NCBI GenBank assembly: GCA_007692605.1
Contig: REBS01000185.1
Span: 1-63,906, forward strand
Direction: 5' to 3'
Origin: Gemmatimonadales bacterium
GTDB lineage: Bacteria; Gemmatimonadota; Gemmatimonadetes; Longimicrobiales; Gaopeijiaceae
Length of the DNA: 63,906 bases
The position numbers and the translations under genes are program-made. The notes under the pieces were generated by a model that had not been told where the DNA came from, did no database searches, and was given only the letters and a program-made list of their open reading frames with translations. Shown here piece after piece: positions 1-7,460 of this stretch; position 1 is the first letter of the stretch; each line of letters starts with the position of its first letter.

Positions 1-931
1 CGGCCACCCACAGCGTGTCGCCGAGCCAGCCCATGGGGACCTTCTGGTCCGGCCATACGGGGACGTCGATCTCGAGAGAGCCGCGCTCCTCGCCGGCCGC
101 GTCCAGGTGCAGGACGTGGTCGTCGAGCCAGACGGACAGGCTCCCGTCGGGGCCGGGTGCGGTCGCTTGCGGGGTTGCCGCCAGCGGCCGCTCCCAGCGG
201 GGAGCGAGGGTGGTCGCAGGAGTGACGGGCAGGTCGACCTCGGGGAGGTTGACGCGGTGGCGGAAGGTATGACCGTACCTATGAAGCCCACAGGGATAGG
301 ATTCCCGACGGATTCGGGGATTCGGTATGGTGCTGTTCTGGTAATGGTCTTTGGCTAGATACGGCCCGGTGTCTATAAGATTCATGTCAAACGGGGGAGT
401 CAAGAGATCTTCCAGATGGTATGGACTCCGAATCACAACGCTGTCGAGTACCACAGCATTACAGTTGTCATGGGCGCGCCGAGGACTAGTGTTGTAGGCT
501 CCCTCCTCCGTGATGATCAGTCTTTGCCGTGGCAACTCGATCCTGATCGGCTCCCGGTCCACTTCTGCGCGGATTTCGTCGAGTTCGACGGGGCGGCGCT
601 CGAGGGTGACCTCGAGAAGCGAGTCCGGGACGGCCTCCAGGGTCTGCGCCCACTCCCCGAACCCCAGTCGCTGGATCCGGATCTCGTAGGGTGGATTGCC
701 CTCGAGGTCAAGCCGAAACGCCCCTGTCCGCTCCGAGCGAACCGCTCGAAAGCTCCCGCCCCCGAGCTCCTGCCGGACGGTGGCCCCGGCCAGCCCGGCG
801 CCGCTGTCCGCCGCGCGAACCACTCCCTCGAGCATCTGGCCGCCTGCGGAGCCGGGGGTCAGGGTGAGTGCCGGCAGAAGGCCGGTCAACAGGAGCACGC
901 CCGGCCTGAGCCGGGTCCACAGGTGGCTCAT
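1..931 (-). CDS. Partial regulatory-domain/beta-propeller hybrid protein, cut by left edge
   Basis: An uninterrupted minus-strand frame of 310 codons starts at ATG 931 and runs off the left edge. It overlaps the stop of the upstream propeller gene by 4 bp (ATGA). The N-terminus is a signal peptide (hydrophobic PGVLLLTGLLPALTLTPGSA). It is followed at about residues 34-125 by a carboxypeptidase-regulatory-like beta-sandwich (LEGVVRAADSGAGLAGATV, RTGAFRLDLEG, LERRPVELDEI), a fold common on secreted and TonB-linked proteins. The last part (about residue 235 on, ending GWLGDTLWVA) looks like the first blade of a six-bladed propeller. Between them, about residues 140-220 have no recognisable fold and much lower GC. 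The gene may therefore be a fusion or a degraded hybrid that has kept its frame. Function unknown; probably exported with the neighbouring propeller protein. Confidence 0.6.
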   Translation of the reverse strand, partial: MSHLWTRLRPGVLLLTGLLPALTLTPGSAGGQMLEGVVRAADSGAGLAGATVRQELGGGSFRAVRSERTGAFRLDLEGNPPYEIRIQRLGFGEWAQTLEAVPDSLLEVTLERRPVELDEIRAEVDREPIRIELPRQRLIITEEGAYNTSPRRAHDNCNAVVLDSVVIRSPYHLEDLLTPPFDMNLIDTGPYLAKDHYQNSTIPNPRIRRESYPCGLHRYGHTFRHRVNLPEVDLPVTPATTLAPRWERPLAATPQATAPGPDGSLSVWLDDHVLHLDAAGEERGSLEIDVPVWPDQKVPMGWLGDTLWVA

Positions 932-2133
932 GGGATCGGCTCAAGCCGGAATCGGGCGATCCTCGGCACATCCAACTCTTCGAGCACCACCCCCCACAGC
1001 CCGTGTTCGTCGGCCGCCAGTCCCTCGATCGCCCGGTCCGCTCGAGCCCTGGCGACCACAACTCCTTCCTCGTCCAGCACCTGCCAGACCACCGATCCGG
1101 TCCATGGGTCGGGGCCCCTTACCCAGGTCCGCCCGTCGATTCCGAGCACAAGCTGGGTGGCCGGTGGGTGTCGAGCCGGAGGGTCGAGTCCCTCCTCGAT
1201 TCCGGATCGGATCACGGCAGCCGACGGAAAACGCTCCAAGAGCTGCGGTATCGAGACCCAGTATTCTACGATCGCATCGATGGTCTCGCCTTCGATCGGG
1301 CCCCGGTGCTCCGGGAGCGCCGGCGGCAGCGCAACGTGGAAGATCGTGTCGCCTGCGGGCCCGATCCGGGTTACGTCGGCGGCCGGAATCGGCCTGCCGG
1401 GATCGTCGGCTCGTCGGGCGACCACGATCGAGCCGACCCCCGGTGCGTATGCGAAGAGCGGGTGGACCGAGAAGGGGTGGGGGCCGAGCTGGACCGAGCG
1501 CACGCTCTCGTGGACGAGCCTGAGACGCTCGAGTTCCGGTCGGAGCTCCACCAGCCGCGTCCGGACCTCCCAGTCCCCGGTCATGTTGAACAGCTCGCGG
1601 CCGTGGATCTCCTGCGCACCTCCGTCCGCGGACGAGACCATTCGTCGGCTCGAAAGGATGAGTTCATCGGTGAGCGGGAGCGGGATGAGAAAGCCCTCCC
1701 CGCGCTCGATCACGCCCTGTGCGCTCGTCAGCTCGGGAGCGGAACCGTCCGGCGGAAAATGCGTCACCCGGCCCAGAGAGGGGTCCACGACCCAGAGCGT
1801 GTCTCCGGCGAAGCCGACATTGGACAGTCGGGCGATCTCGCCCGGTCCGCGACCCTCGCGACCCACAACGCGAAGTTCCCCGGAGTCCACATCGATGAGC
1901 GCGACCTGCCGGCTGGTCCTGAGCGGCACGGCGAGCTGACCGTGTGCACTGACCGCCATCAGGGGGATCGAGGTGACCTGTAGCTCAGCGTCTTCCATTC
2001 CCCCGAATTCGCGGTCCAGAACCAGTCGGAACTCGGGCTCCTGCGCGGATGCGGAGGCTAGGAGAGTCAGGTGGACCGCAATCGCAAGGGCTGCGGTCTG
2101 GAGGAGTCTCCGACAAGGTGAGGTGTTCATCAT
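928..2133 (-). CDS. Secreted six-bladed beta-propeller protein
   Basis: The 401-residue protein begins with a signal peptide (MMNTSPCRR, a hydrophobic stretch, then SASAQ). It continues with repeated blade motifs such as GREGRGPGEI, GDTLWVVDP and GRVTHFPPDG. This is the 6-bladed beta-propeller (NHL/BF2992-like) family, which is often present in many copies in Gemmatimonadota and Bacteroidota. Its substrate is unknown. The start is placed at the first of two adjacent ATGs (2133) because the signal peptide begins there; an in-frame ATG at 2154 adds seven polar residues. No strong Shine-Dalgarno site is visible. The downstream gene overlaps by 4 bp, so the two are probably co-translated. Confidence 0.8.
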   Translation of the reverse strand: MMNTSPCRRLLQTAALAIAVHLTLLASASAQEPEFRLVLDREFGGMEDAELQVTSIPLMAVSAHGQLAVPLRTSRQVALIDVDSGELRVVGREGRGPGEIARLSNVGFAGDTLWVVDPSLGRVTHFPPDGSAPELTSAQGVIERGEGFLIPLPLTDELILSSRRMVSSADGGAQEIHGRELFNMTGDWEVRTRLVELRPELERLRLVHESVRSVQLGPHPFSVHPLFAYAPGVGSIVVARRADDPGRPIPAADVTRIGPAGDTIFHVALPPALPEHRGPIEGETIDAIVEYWVSIPQLLERFPSAAVIRSGIEEGLDPPARHPPATQLVLGIDGRTWVRGPDPWTGSVVWQVLDEEGVVVARARADRAIEGLAADEHGLWGVVLEELDVPRIARFRLEPIP

Positions 2134-2305
2134 AAGCCGCGAAATGGCAAACATTCAGGTTCGGTTCACTCCCCGTTTCCCATGGCTGTGGTCCAACTCC
2201 AGAGTAGCGCGCTCCATTTACGGGTCCACCCGCACCAGGACTCGGGGGCAGGCCAGATGAGATCGAGGCACGCAGGAAGGGGACCGTGAACGCTGCCCCT
2301 CGCCT

Positions 2306-2599
2306 TTAGAGCCGTTGCGTCCAGTAGCCAGGCCTGCGACTCGGGTGCGCGACCGCGATTACCTTGATCCCGTCCTCGGACGGGAGATACACGAGCCAGT
2401 GAGGGAAGCGTCTGAGGTGCCGTCGGCGCGTGTGTCGGCTGAAGGGACTTCCGTGGTCTGGATTCCTCCCAGCTTCGATGGCCACCCGGTGTACTTCATT
2501 TAAGAAATCCGAGCCGAGGTCCTCGTGCTTTTCGTCGTAGTAGTCGGCCTCGGCGTTCATTTCTTCTTCCGCCTCGGGGTGAAAGAACGGGAGTGTCAT
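2306..2599 (-). CDS. ParE/RelE-family toxin of a type II toxin-antitoxin pair
   Basis: The 97-residue protein has the size and pattern of ParE-type toxins. It starts FFHPEAEEEMNAEADYYDE, has a central helix DFLNEVHRVAIEAGRNP, and ends with the RRFPHWLVYLPSEDGIKVIAVAHPSRRPGYW block typical of the family beta-sheet. ParE toxins act on DNA gyrase, while RelE toxins cleave ribosome-bound mRNA; the sequence alone does not decide between them. ATG 2599 overlaps the antitoxin stop by 4 bp (ATGA). A longer frame from 2707 would run through the antitoxin gene and is rejected. Confidence 0.85.
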   Translation of the reverse strand: MTLPFFHPEAEEEMNAEADYYDEKHEDLGSDFLNEVHRVAIEAGRNPDHGSPFSRHTRRRHLRRFPHWLVYLPSEDGIKVIAVAHPSRRPGYWTQRL

Positions 2600-2826
2600 T
2601 TCCGCCGTCGTCGTGCGAACGCCTTCCGGAATACTTCTTCCCCGGGCACGAGTTCGACCTCGCCCGTCATGACCTCCTCGGCGCGCCGATCCACGTCGCG
2701 ACTCCACGCTTCTTCGATCTCGCGGGTCGGGTCGTCATCAATACTCGCAATGAGCCGGTGCGCGAGGCTGGCCCGCTCTTCAACTGACAGGCTCATGAGC
2801 GCGGTTTCCAGTTCTTCATTCGACAT
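2596..2826 (-). CDS. Addiction-module antitoxin (PF09720-like)
   Basis: The 76-residue acidic protein (MSNEELETALMSLSVEERAS, DDPTREIEEAWSRDVDRRAEE, C-terminal FRKAFARRRRK) matches the small 'addiction module' antitoxins that neutralise ParE/RelE toxins. ATG 2826 is supported by a strong Shine-Dalgarno site (GAGGAGG about 6 nt upstream), whereas the longer frame to 3219 has no such support. The gene is first in a two-gene operon with the toxin. A near-consensus promoter with an inverted repeat over its -10 box lies just upstream, which fits the usual autorepression of such pairs. Confidence 0.85.
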   Translation of the reverse strand: MSNEELETALMSLSVEERASLAHRLIASIDDDPTREIEEAWSRDVDRRAEEVMTGEVELVPGEEVFRKAFARRRRK

Positions 2827-2854
2827 GGCGATCCTCCTCATTGAATGTCCATCC

Positions 2855-2888
2855 GTTGGATTATACCCAACCCCCGCACGAAAGGTAA
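2855..2888 (-). promoter_or_regulatory. Promoter and candidate operator of the toxin-antitoxin operon
   Basis: Reading leftward, TTACCT (2888-2883), a 17-nt spacer and a perfect TATAAT (2865-2860) form a sigma70-type promoter about 27 nt ahead of the antitoxin start. The -10 box lies inside the inverted repeat GTTGG (2855-2859) / CCAAC (2867-2871). This is a likely site for autorepression by the antitoxin or the toxin-antitoxin complex. The promoter match is seen directly; the operator role is inferred. Confidence 0.65.
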
Positions 2889-3076
2889 ATGCCGGAACAC
2901 CACGTCCACGATCGATTCGATCGCCAGGAATCGCCCCGGGTCTACCGGAGAATCCGAAATGAGGGTGGTCGATCCGGTTGCGAGATGGCACAGAAATGGC
3001 ACAGCCGTGGACCGCGGGGCGGTTCACTCTGGTGAATAACGTAGGTTGGGAGCTCATCCAGGCCTGGGAGATTGCC

Positions 3077-3367
3077 GTGATTAAGGGTGTGAGTTGGCTT
3101 CGGAACATCGGGGTGCTGGTGGTGATTCTCGGACTGGCGGGTGGCATCTCCGGGGCCCAGGAGCCCACATGTTCGCTACACGATGTGGTTATCGATGGAG
3201 AACTCGAGTTGGAATGCAACTACTGCTACGCTGAGGACTGCGGTATCTGGTGCGAGACCCTTTCCTGCTCATGGGAAGTCGACGGAGATCCCTATTTCGA
3301 CAACTGGGGTCAATGCGGGGGGCAGAACGAATGCCCCGTCCCACCGCCAACGTACATGGCGAATTAA
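3077..3367 (+). CDS. Small secreted cysteine-rich protein
   Basis: The 96-residue product starts at GTG 3077 with GGGAG 6 nt upstream. The frame is open from 2978, but the signal peptide begins here: IKGVSW, a hydrophobic core VLVVILGLAGG, then cleavage near SGA-QE. The mature chain of about 70 residues has eight cysteines (PTC, ECNYC, EDC, WC, SC, QC, EC). They suggest up to four disulfides in the periplasm or outside the cell. I recognise no family. It sits 91 bp upstream of a secreted propeller gene in the same direction. In Bacteroidota, small secreted peptides next to 6-bladed propeller genes are known, so a paired role is possible here but is inference. Confidence 0.6.
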   Translation: MIKGVSWLRNIGVLVVILGLAGGISGAQEPTCSLHDVVIDGELELECNYCYAEDCGIWCETLSCSWEVDGDPYFDNWGQCGGQNECPVPPPTYMAN

Positions 3368-3458
3368 CGTCCCGAACCGTCTTCGCTTGGAGTCCTGATG
3401 CTCAGGTCGACGCCCGGGCTCCTGACAAAGGCTCACCCATGATGCACAGGCTTCGATC

Positions 3459-4592
3459 ATGATGCGATTAGTGTCAATGCTCAGTTCGCTTACTTTCGGC
3501 TTCGCCGGAACGGCGCTGGTTGCTCCGATGGGAGCTTTTCAAGATGGGTGTGTCGTGAAATCCAGCTCCCGCTGGGCCACGCCGGCAGAAGAGGGTTGGC
3601 TCGAGACTGCTCAGTTCGGGGTCGACCCGCAACATTGGCTCGATGGGGTCTCTGGAATCGCGTACGACCCCGAGGTGGGTGTTGGGGTCTACGAGGGCCG
3701 GCAGGGGCAGATCTGGATCCTCGATGACGACCTGACCCCCGTCCGTTCATTCGGGCAGATCGGCGAGGGACCCGGTGAACTCGAGGAAGTGCTGGGGGTT
3801 TTCGGGAGGTGGCCGTATCCGTTTCGCGACCTGCTCGCAATCCTTGACGGCCGAATCTATGTGTCGGATCAGCGAGGCCTTCATGTCTTCGCATCGGATG
3901 GGGAGTTCGTCGAAACGATCGTCAGGATCGAAGGGTCAGGCATGGGGATGGCAATGGGTTTTGGATTGCGATTTCTGAGCCCATCGGCGCACGAGATCCT
4001 TCTGGGTCATAGCATTGCGGAATTCGGGAACTGGTCTGCCGAGACCTTTCGGACCGATCGTGTGGACCCCTCCGGACAGGTTTCCGCTATGGACAGCCTG
4101 GTCATCCGGTGGCCTCCAAACCCCGCGGGCCAGGGCATTGTAAACGAAGCCCGTCCAATCTGGGCAGCCCGGGGCAGATGCGTGGTGTTCGGCGATGGAC
4201 ACTCCCCATGGCTCTTACGCTTGGACCTGAATACGGGTCAAGCAGACACGCTCCATCTGCCCGATCGAGACATCCGGTTCGAGGGCCGCGACTTCCCGGA
4301 GGAAGCACGGGGGCTCATCGCTGGCCGTCTTGGCACAAGTACGGCGGCGTCCGCGATGCAGAAGTGGAGTGCGGTTGGGATCGACCCTGATGGCCATATC
4401 TGGCTCCTGGGCCGGCGGGAGCATGGAGAAGATGGGCCGGAATTCTTCCGGATAGGCTCTGATGGTGAGATCGTGCCCGAGTCGTTAGCCGTCTTCCCCA
4501 GGGCGTTCGGTCCCCCGGGCGTGATCTACAGTGCCCAGTACGACCGGATGGTCGGAATGATCGTCTCACGCTACGCGCACGGCCCGCTCTGA
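3459..4592 (+). CDS. Secreted six-bladed beta-propeller protein
   Basis: The 377-residue protein has an N-terminal signal-like segment (SMLSSLTFGFAGTALVAP). Blade motifs typical of the 6-bladed propeller family follow (FGQIGEGPGEL, GRIYVSDQRGLHVFASDGEF, HIWLLGRREH). It is a paralogue of the proteins at 928-2133 and 7461-8570. The start is one of two adjacent ATGs (3459 or 3462); neither has a clear ribosome site. It may share a transcript with the Cys-rich gene just upstream. Ligand and function are unknown. Confidence 0.8.
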   Translation: MMRLVSMLSSLTFGFAGTALVAPMGAFQDGCVVKSSSRWATPAEEGWLETAQFGVDPQHWLDGVSGIAYDPEVGVGVYEGRQGQIWILDDDLTPVRSFGQIGEGPGELEEVLGVFGRWPYPFRDLLAILDGRIYVSDQRGLHVFASDGEFVETIVRIEGSGMGMAMGFGLRFLSPSAHEILLGHSIAEFGNWSAETFRTDRVDPSGQVSAMDSLVIRWPPNPAGQGIVNEARPIWAARGRCVVFGDGHSPWLLRLDLNTGQADTLHLPDRDIRFEGRDFPEEARGLIAGRLGTSTAASAMQKWSAVGIDPDGHIWLLGRREHGEDGPEFFRIGSDGEIVPESLAVFPRAFGPPGVIYSAQYDRMVGMIVSRYAHGPL

Positions 4593-4636
4593 TGAGAAAC
4601 GAGGCCGGAGGGAACTCCCGCAACAGTGGCGTTGTG

Positions 4637-4822
4637 ACCGGGATTGTTAACATCCTGTGCCTTGGGGTTTTTGCCCACTCCCACCAGCACCTGCTCGCAG
4701 TGCATGTCCAAGAGCGCGGCGCTGAATTCAGGGTCGCGGTCGAGCCGCTTGTATGGCTTGAAATTGCTCTCGACCAGGTGTTGCAGCTTGTCCTTGGCGG
4801 TCAGCTCGATGTTGAGCCGCTG
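4637..4822 (-). other. Unidentified coding-like remnant on the minus strand
   Basis: The reverse strand reads as protein-like sequence (RLNIELTAKDKLQHLVESN, then FKPYKRLDRDPEFSAALLD and HCEQVLVGVGKNPKAQDV) with no start codon at its head. It looks like a broken 3' piece of a gene. I do not recognise the family. It is squeezed between a propeller gene and a transposase remnant, which fits debris in an insertion hot spot. Confidence 0.35.
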
Positions 4823-4848
4823 GCCTTAATGCCGGACGCTCGGCCCCG

Positions 4849-4998
4849 GTTCGACACAAATCGCTCGGCCTGTTCGAGGGCCTCTCCACTCTTGTACAAG
4901 CTGCCAAGGCCCGCGCTCGTGGCTACCGCTCCACTCGCAACCTCATCGCCATGATCTACCACATGTACGGCAAGCTCCCCATCTTTGAACCCATTTGA
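4849..4998 (+). pseudogene. ISL3-family transposase C-terminal remnant
   Basis: Only about 49 codons survive, ending in TGA at 4996-4998. The peptide (SLGLFEGLSTLVQAAKARA, then RGYRSTRNLIAMIYHMYGKL) has the pattern of the C-terminal end of DDE transposases of the ISL3 (IS204/IS1001/IS1096/IS1165) family. There the final catalytic region is followed by an 'ARGYR..NLI.MIY...GKL' helix. The rest of the transposase is absent, so the element is dead. The repeat starting at 5013, 15 bp after the stop, may be its terminal region. Confidence 0.65.
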
Positions 4999-5012
4999 AA
5001 CAGCGAGGAGCC

Positions 5013-5090
5013 AGGAAAAGTCACTGAAACCTCATTTCGTCTGGTCAGACAATTGGTCAGACATGGGCAGAAAATCGCCACGAAATCTGT
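5013..5090 (+). repeat. Dispersed repeat, copy A (IS-end-like)
   Basis: The first 32 bp (AGGAAAAGTCACTGAAACC..., to 5044) match 8766-8797 with two mismatches. Similarity resumes after a gap of about 20 bp that is missing from the other copy (AGAAAATC and onward to about 5090). It begins 15 bp after the ISL3 transposase stop, so it is probably an IS end or a related non-autonomous element. Confidence 0.55.
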
Positions 5091-5204
5091 TCGAATCTTC
5101 CACCTGGCAGGTAGACTCCGGGATGCCGGGACGGGGATAAAATGGCGTAACCACGAGGTTTTCACGGGTTAGAGCGAGTGGCGCCGCATTTTCCCTCGAA
5201 TTGT

Positions 5205-5246
5205 CTTACAAGCAGGAAGTCGGGGGTTCGAATCCCTCCGCGCCCA
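5205..5246 (+). pseudogene. 3' half of a tRNA, probably tRNA-Val(TAC)
   Basis: From 5205 the sequence can be read as an anticodon loop CTTACAA (anticodon TAC), a stem strand GCAGG, a variable loop AAGTC, a T arm GGGGG-TTCGAAT-CCCTC, a 3' acceptor strand CGCGCCC and discriminator A. No CCA is encoded. The 5' half is missing: CCTGC is not found before the loop and GGGCGCG is not found upstream. A break at the anticodon loop is a classic footprint of tRNA-targeting integrases. An inverted copy of the flank (AGCGAGTGG-CGC at 5173-5184 against GCGCCCACTCGCT) lies just upstream. Confidence 0.6.
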
Positions 5247-5387
5247 CTCGCTTTTCGCGGTATCGGGAATTCCGCAGTAAACGGTGCATGAGAATTTGTA
5301 CTGGGTGAGGCTTACCCGGCCGATGGAGGGCCATTTCTGTCGTGAACCTGTCAGACCCAGATGGTACCGAGCCCTGCTCCTCTTCAG

Positions 5388-5495
5388 GTTGTTGGGTACT
5401 CATTCTACCTGGACTCGCGTGCCGGGCCGAGGCACGGCAAACTCGTCGATGCCGTCATGGCTCTGGAGTCCGAGACCCGTATGCTCGTCGGGTAA
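5388..5495 (+). other. Unidentified coding-like remnant on the plus strand
   Basis: This is a 35-codon open stretch ending in TAA (VVGYSFYLDSRAGPRHGK, then LVDAVMALESETRMLVG) with no start codon or ribosome site. Its composition is protein-like, but I do not recognise the family. The rest of 5247-5508 shows no gene. It is likely gene debris next to the tRNA fragment. Confidence 0.3.
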
Positions 5496-5508
5496 GCCTG
5501 CGCTCGCT

Positions 5509-7155
5509 TCAGTTGGGAGCTGCTGAAGAAATGCGGGGCGAAACCGTGGGGAAGAGCAGGGCGCCGATTTCCGTGCCGGTCGGATCAAGATCACCGGTCC
5601 GATCAAAGTGCGCGAAGCCATCCACGATCGCTCCGGTCACCCGGCCTCGGGTGTCGATGTCGAAGCGGACGAATGTGCGGCCGGCTCCGGGCCTCCTCCA
5701 TTCGGCACGAAAGATGTCCTGGTGCCATGGCTCGAGATCGGCCACATACTCAGGCGAATAATGGAGGACCAGGCGCCCGGCCTCGGGATCCGCGCTCGTG
5801 GATTGACCGCCCGTGGTAGCTTCGGCGTCCGCGGCCCCGCCCTCGTGTGTGATCCGCATTTCGCCAAAGAGTGCATCGTCGTAGTGCCCCGTGTACCGGT
5901 CGAGCGGGAGGGACGGACCGACCCCTTCGATCCGTGATCCCTCGAGCTCGGCCGCCGACCGGGCGGACGCCTCCTGGCTGCGTTCGGCCAATTCGAGATA
6001 CTCGGCGCTCCAGTCGTGGGGCACTCGGCCCTGCAGCGCGTCGAGAACCCAGTGCGTGACGGCCAGCTGCAAATTGCTCGAGCTCAGATTGGCCATCGCC
6101 ACCACCCCGATTTCTTCCGCGGGCACCATGGTCACTTGGGTCCGGGTGTAGTTGATCGACCCCGAGTGATGCACGAGCTTGCGGCCGTGCAGATCCTGCA
6201 CCCTCCAACCGAGTGCGTACGCCGCGAAATGGTTCGTCGGGTGCATGCGGGCGGTCGTCGAGTCGATCGAGATCACCGTTTCGGGCTGGTACAACTCCGC
6301 AAACCGGGCTTCGTCGATCAGTTGCCCGTTGCTCGTGGTTCCTCCCCTCAGGTGCAGCCTAATCCACTGGGCCATGTCGTGCACGCTTGACCATGCCGCC
6401 CCGGCCCCCCCGATCGCATCGTAGTCTCGTCGCGGAATCGCATGCACCTCTCCGTCGATTCGGGTATGGGAATGCGCCGAGTTCCCCCGCGCCTCGACCA
6501 CCGCGGCCCGGGTCGTGCTCCGGGCCATGCCCAGCGGCCCGAAGATCCGTGACTCGAGAAAGTCGTCCCAGCTCATGCCGCTTGCCGCGCCGACCACCTC
6601 TCCGGCAGCGATGTAGAGGATATTGTTGTAGCCGTAGCTTTCTCGAAAGCGATCGACCTGAGGCAGATGCCGGGCGCGGCGAAGGATTTCGGCACGGTCG
6701 AACGGAGAGGCGATCCAGAGGTTGTCCCGCCGGGCCGCGCCGGCTCGGTGCGTAAGCAGGTCGCGCACGGTCAATTCGCGCGAGACATACGGGTCCGCGA
6801 CCTCGAACCCCGGCAGGTGCTTCGACACCGGATCGTCCCAGGAGAGTCGACCCGCGTCGACCAGCATCGCGAGAGCGCCGGTGGTGAAGCCCTTCGTGGT
6901 CGACGCGACTGCGAAGATCGTATGTTCATCGACGGGTTCGCTCCCGCCCAGCCGCGTTTCGCCGTACCCTCGGGCGTAAAGGATCGAGTCGCCCTGGACG
7001 ACGGCAAGTGCGAAACCCGGCACATCCCAGGCTTCCATCGCACGCTCCACATAGGCATCGAGCCCACCCAGAGGAGAGGGCTGGGCCCAGGCGCGCACCG
7101 GGCTCGACACCGGCAGAAGGGCCAGAAGAAGCGCGGCCACAAAAATGAAACGCAT
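5509..7155 (-). CDS. Serine hydrolase, class C beta-lactamase-related, with DUF3471 domain
   Basis: The 548-residue protein has a signal peptide (FIFVAALLLALLPVSSPVRA-WAQ) and a Pfam Beta-lactamase domain at about residues 30-380. It carries the catalytic S-x-x-K (VASTTKG), the Y-x-N-type motif (SYGYNN) and an H-x-G in place of K-T-G (HHSGSINY). A C-terminal beta-rich region (LDRYTGHYDDALFGEMRIT) resembles DUF3471. Such proteins are periplasmic or secreted esterases, D-aminopeptidases or peptidases, and only some hydrolyse beta-lactams. ATG 7155 is chosen because AGGA lies just upstream and the signal peptide starts there; the open frame extends to 7359. The gene is divergent from the next propeller gene. 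Confidence 0.85.
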   Translation of the reverse strand: MRFIFVAALLLALLPVSSPVRAWAQPSPLGGLDAYVERAMEAWDVPGFALAVVQGDSILYARGYGETRLGGSEPVDEHTIFAVASTTKGFTTGALAMLVDAGRLSWDDPVSKHLPGFEVADPYVSRELTVRDLLTHRAGAARRDNLWIASPFDRAEILRRARHLPQVDRFRESYGYNNILYIAAGEVVGAASGMSWDDFLESRIFGPLGMARSTTRAAVVEARGNSAHSHTRIDGEVHAIPRRDYDAIGGAGAAWSSVHDMAQWIRLHLRGGTTSNGQLIDEARFAELYQPETVISIDSTTARMHPTNHFAAYALGWRVQDLHGRKLVHHSGSINYTRTQVTMVPAEEIGVVAMANLSSSNLQLAVTHWVLDALQGRVPHDWSAEYLELAERSQEASARSAAELEGSRIEGVGPSLPLDRYTGHYDDALFGEMRITHEGGAADAEATTGGQSTSADPEAGRLVLHYSPEYVADLEPWHQDIFRAEWRRPGAGRTFVRFDIDTRGRVTGAIVDGFAHFDRTGDLDPTGTEIGALLFPTVSPRISSAAPN

Positions 7156-7460
7156 CGATTCCTGCGGTGAAAAGAGGGATTCGTCCCGTCCGTGGTGTGC
7201 GGCGAGCGACCCTCCAACTGTACTGGTCGGCGCGACTATCCGCCAGCGGAGCCACCCTGACCCCTTCCCCGCATGCCCGTACTGAATCAGGAGAATGAAT
7301 AGACGCCAAGGGCATAGGTGTCCGTGAAGGGACGCCGGAAGGAGGCAATGAGTCGCCATATGCTCGCTCTGACGACGTGTGTGGTCTACCTTGGCAGGGT
7401 CGTTTCAGGTTGCGGCTGTAGCTTGACCTTTCGGCTCGGGAGCGCGGGAGAATGAACGAC

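Noticed and set aside
416-1939. Long plus-strand open frame
   Set aside because: It is antisense to two real minus-strand genes, has low-complexity Ser/Arg/Pro composition, and no domain. High GC keeps the opposite strand open.
4592-4954. Plus-strand gene after the propeller
   Set aside because: Protein-like signal in this stretch lies on the minus strand (4637-4822), and then in another plus frame for the ISL3 remnant. This frame crosses both without motifs.
5206-5403. Small minus-strand protein ending GAEGFEPPTSCL
   Set aside because: That ending is the well-known translation of the reverse strand of a tRNA 3' half, so the frame is an artefact of the tRNA fragment.
5509-7155. Beta-lactam resistance gene
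   Set aside because: It has H-x-G in place of K-T-G and a DUF3471 tail, which fits the broad serine-hydrolase family rather than a true AmpC resistance enzyme.
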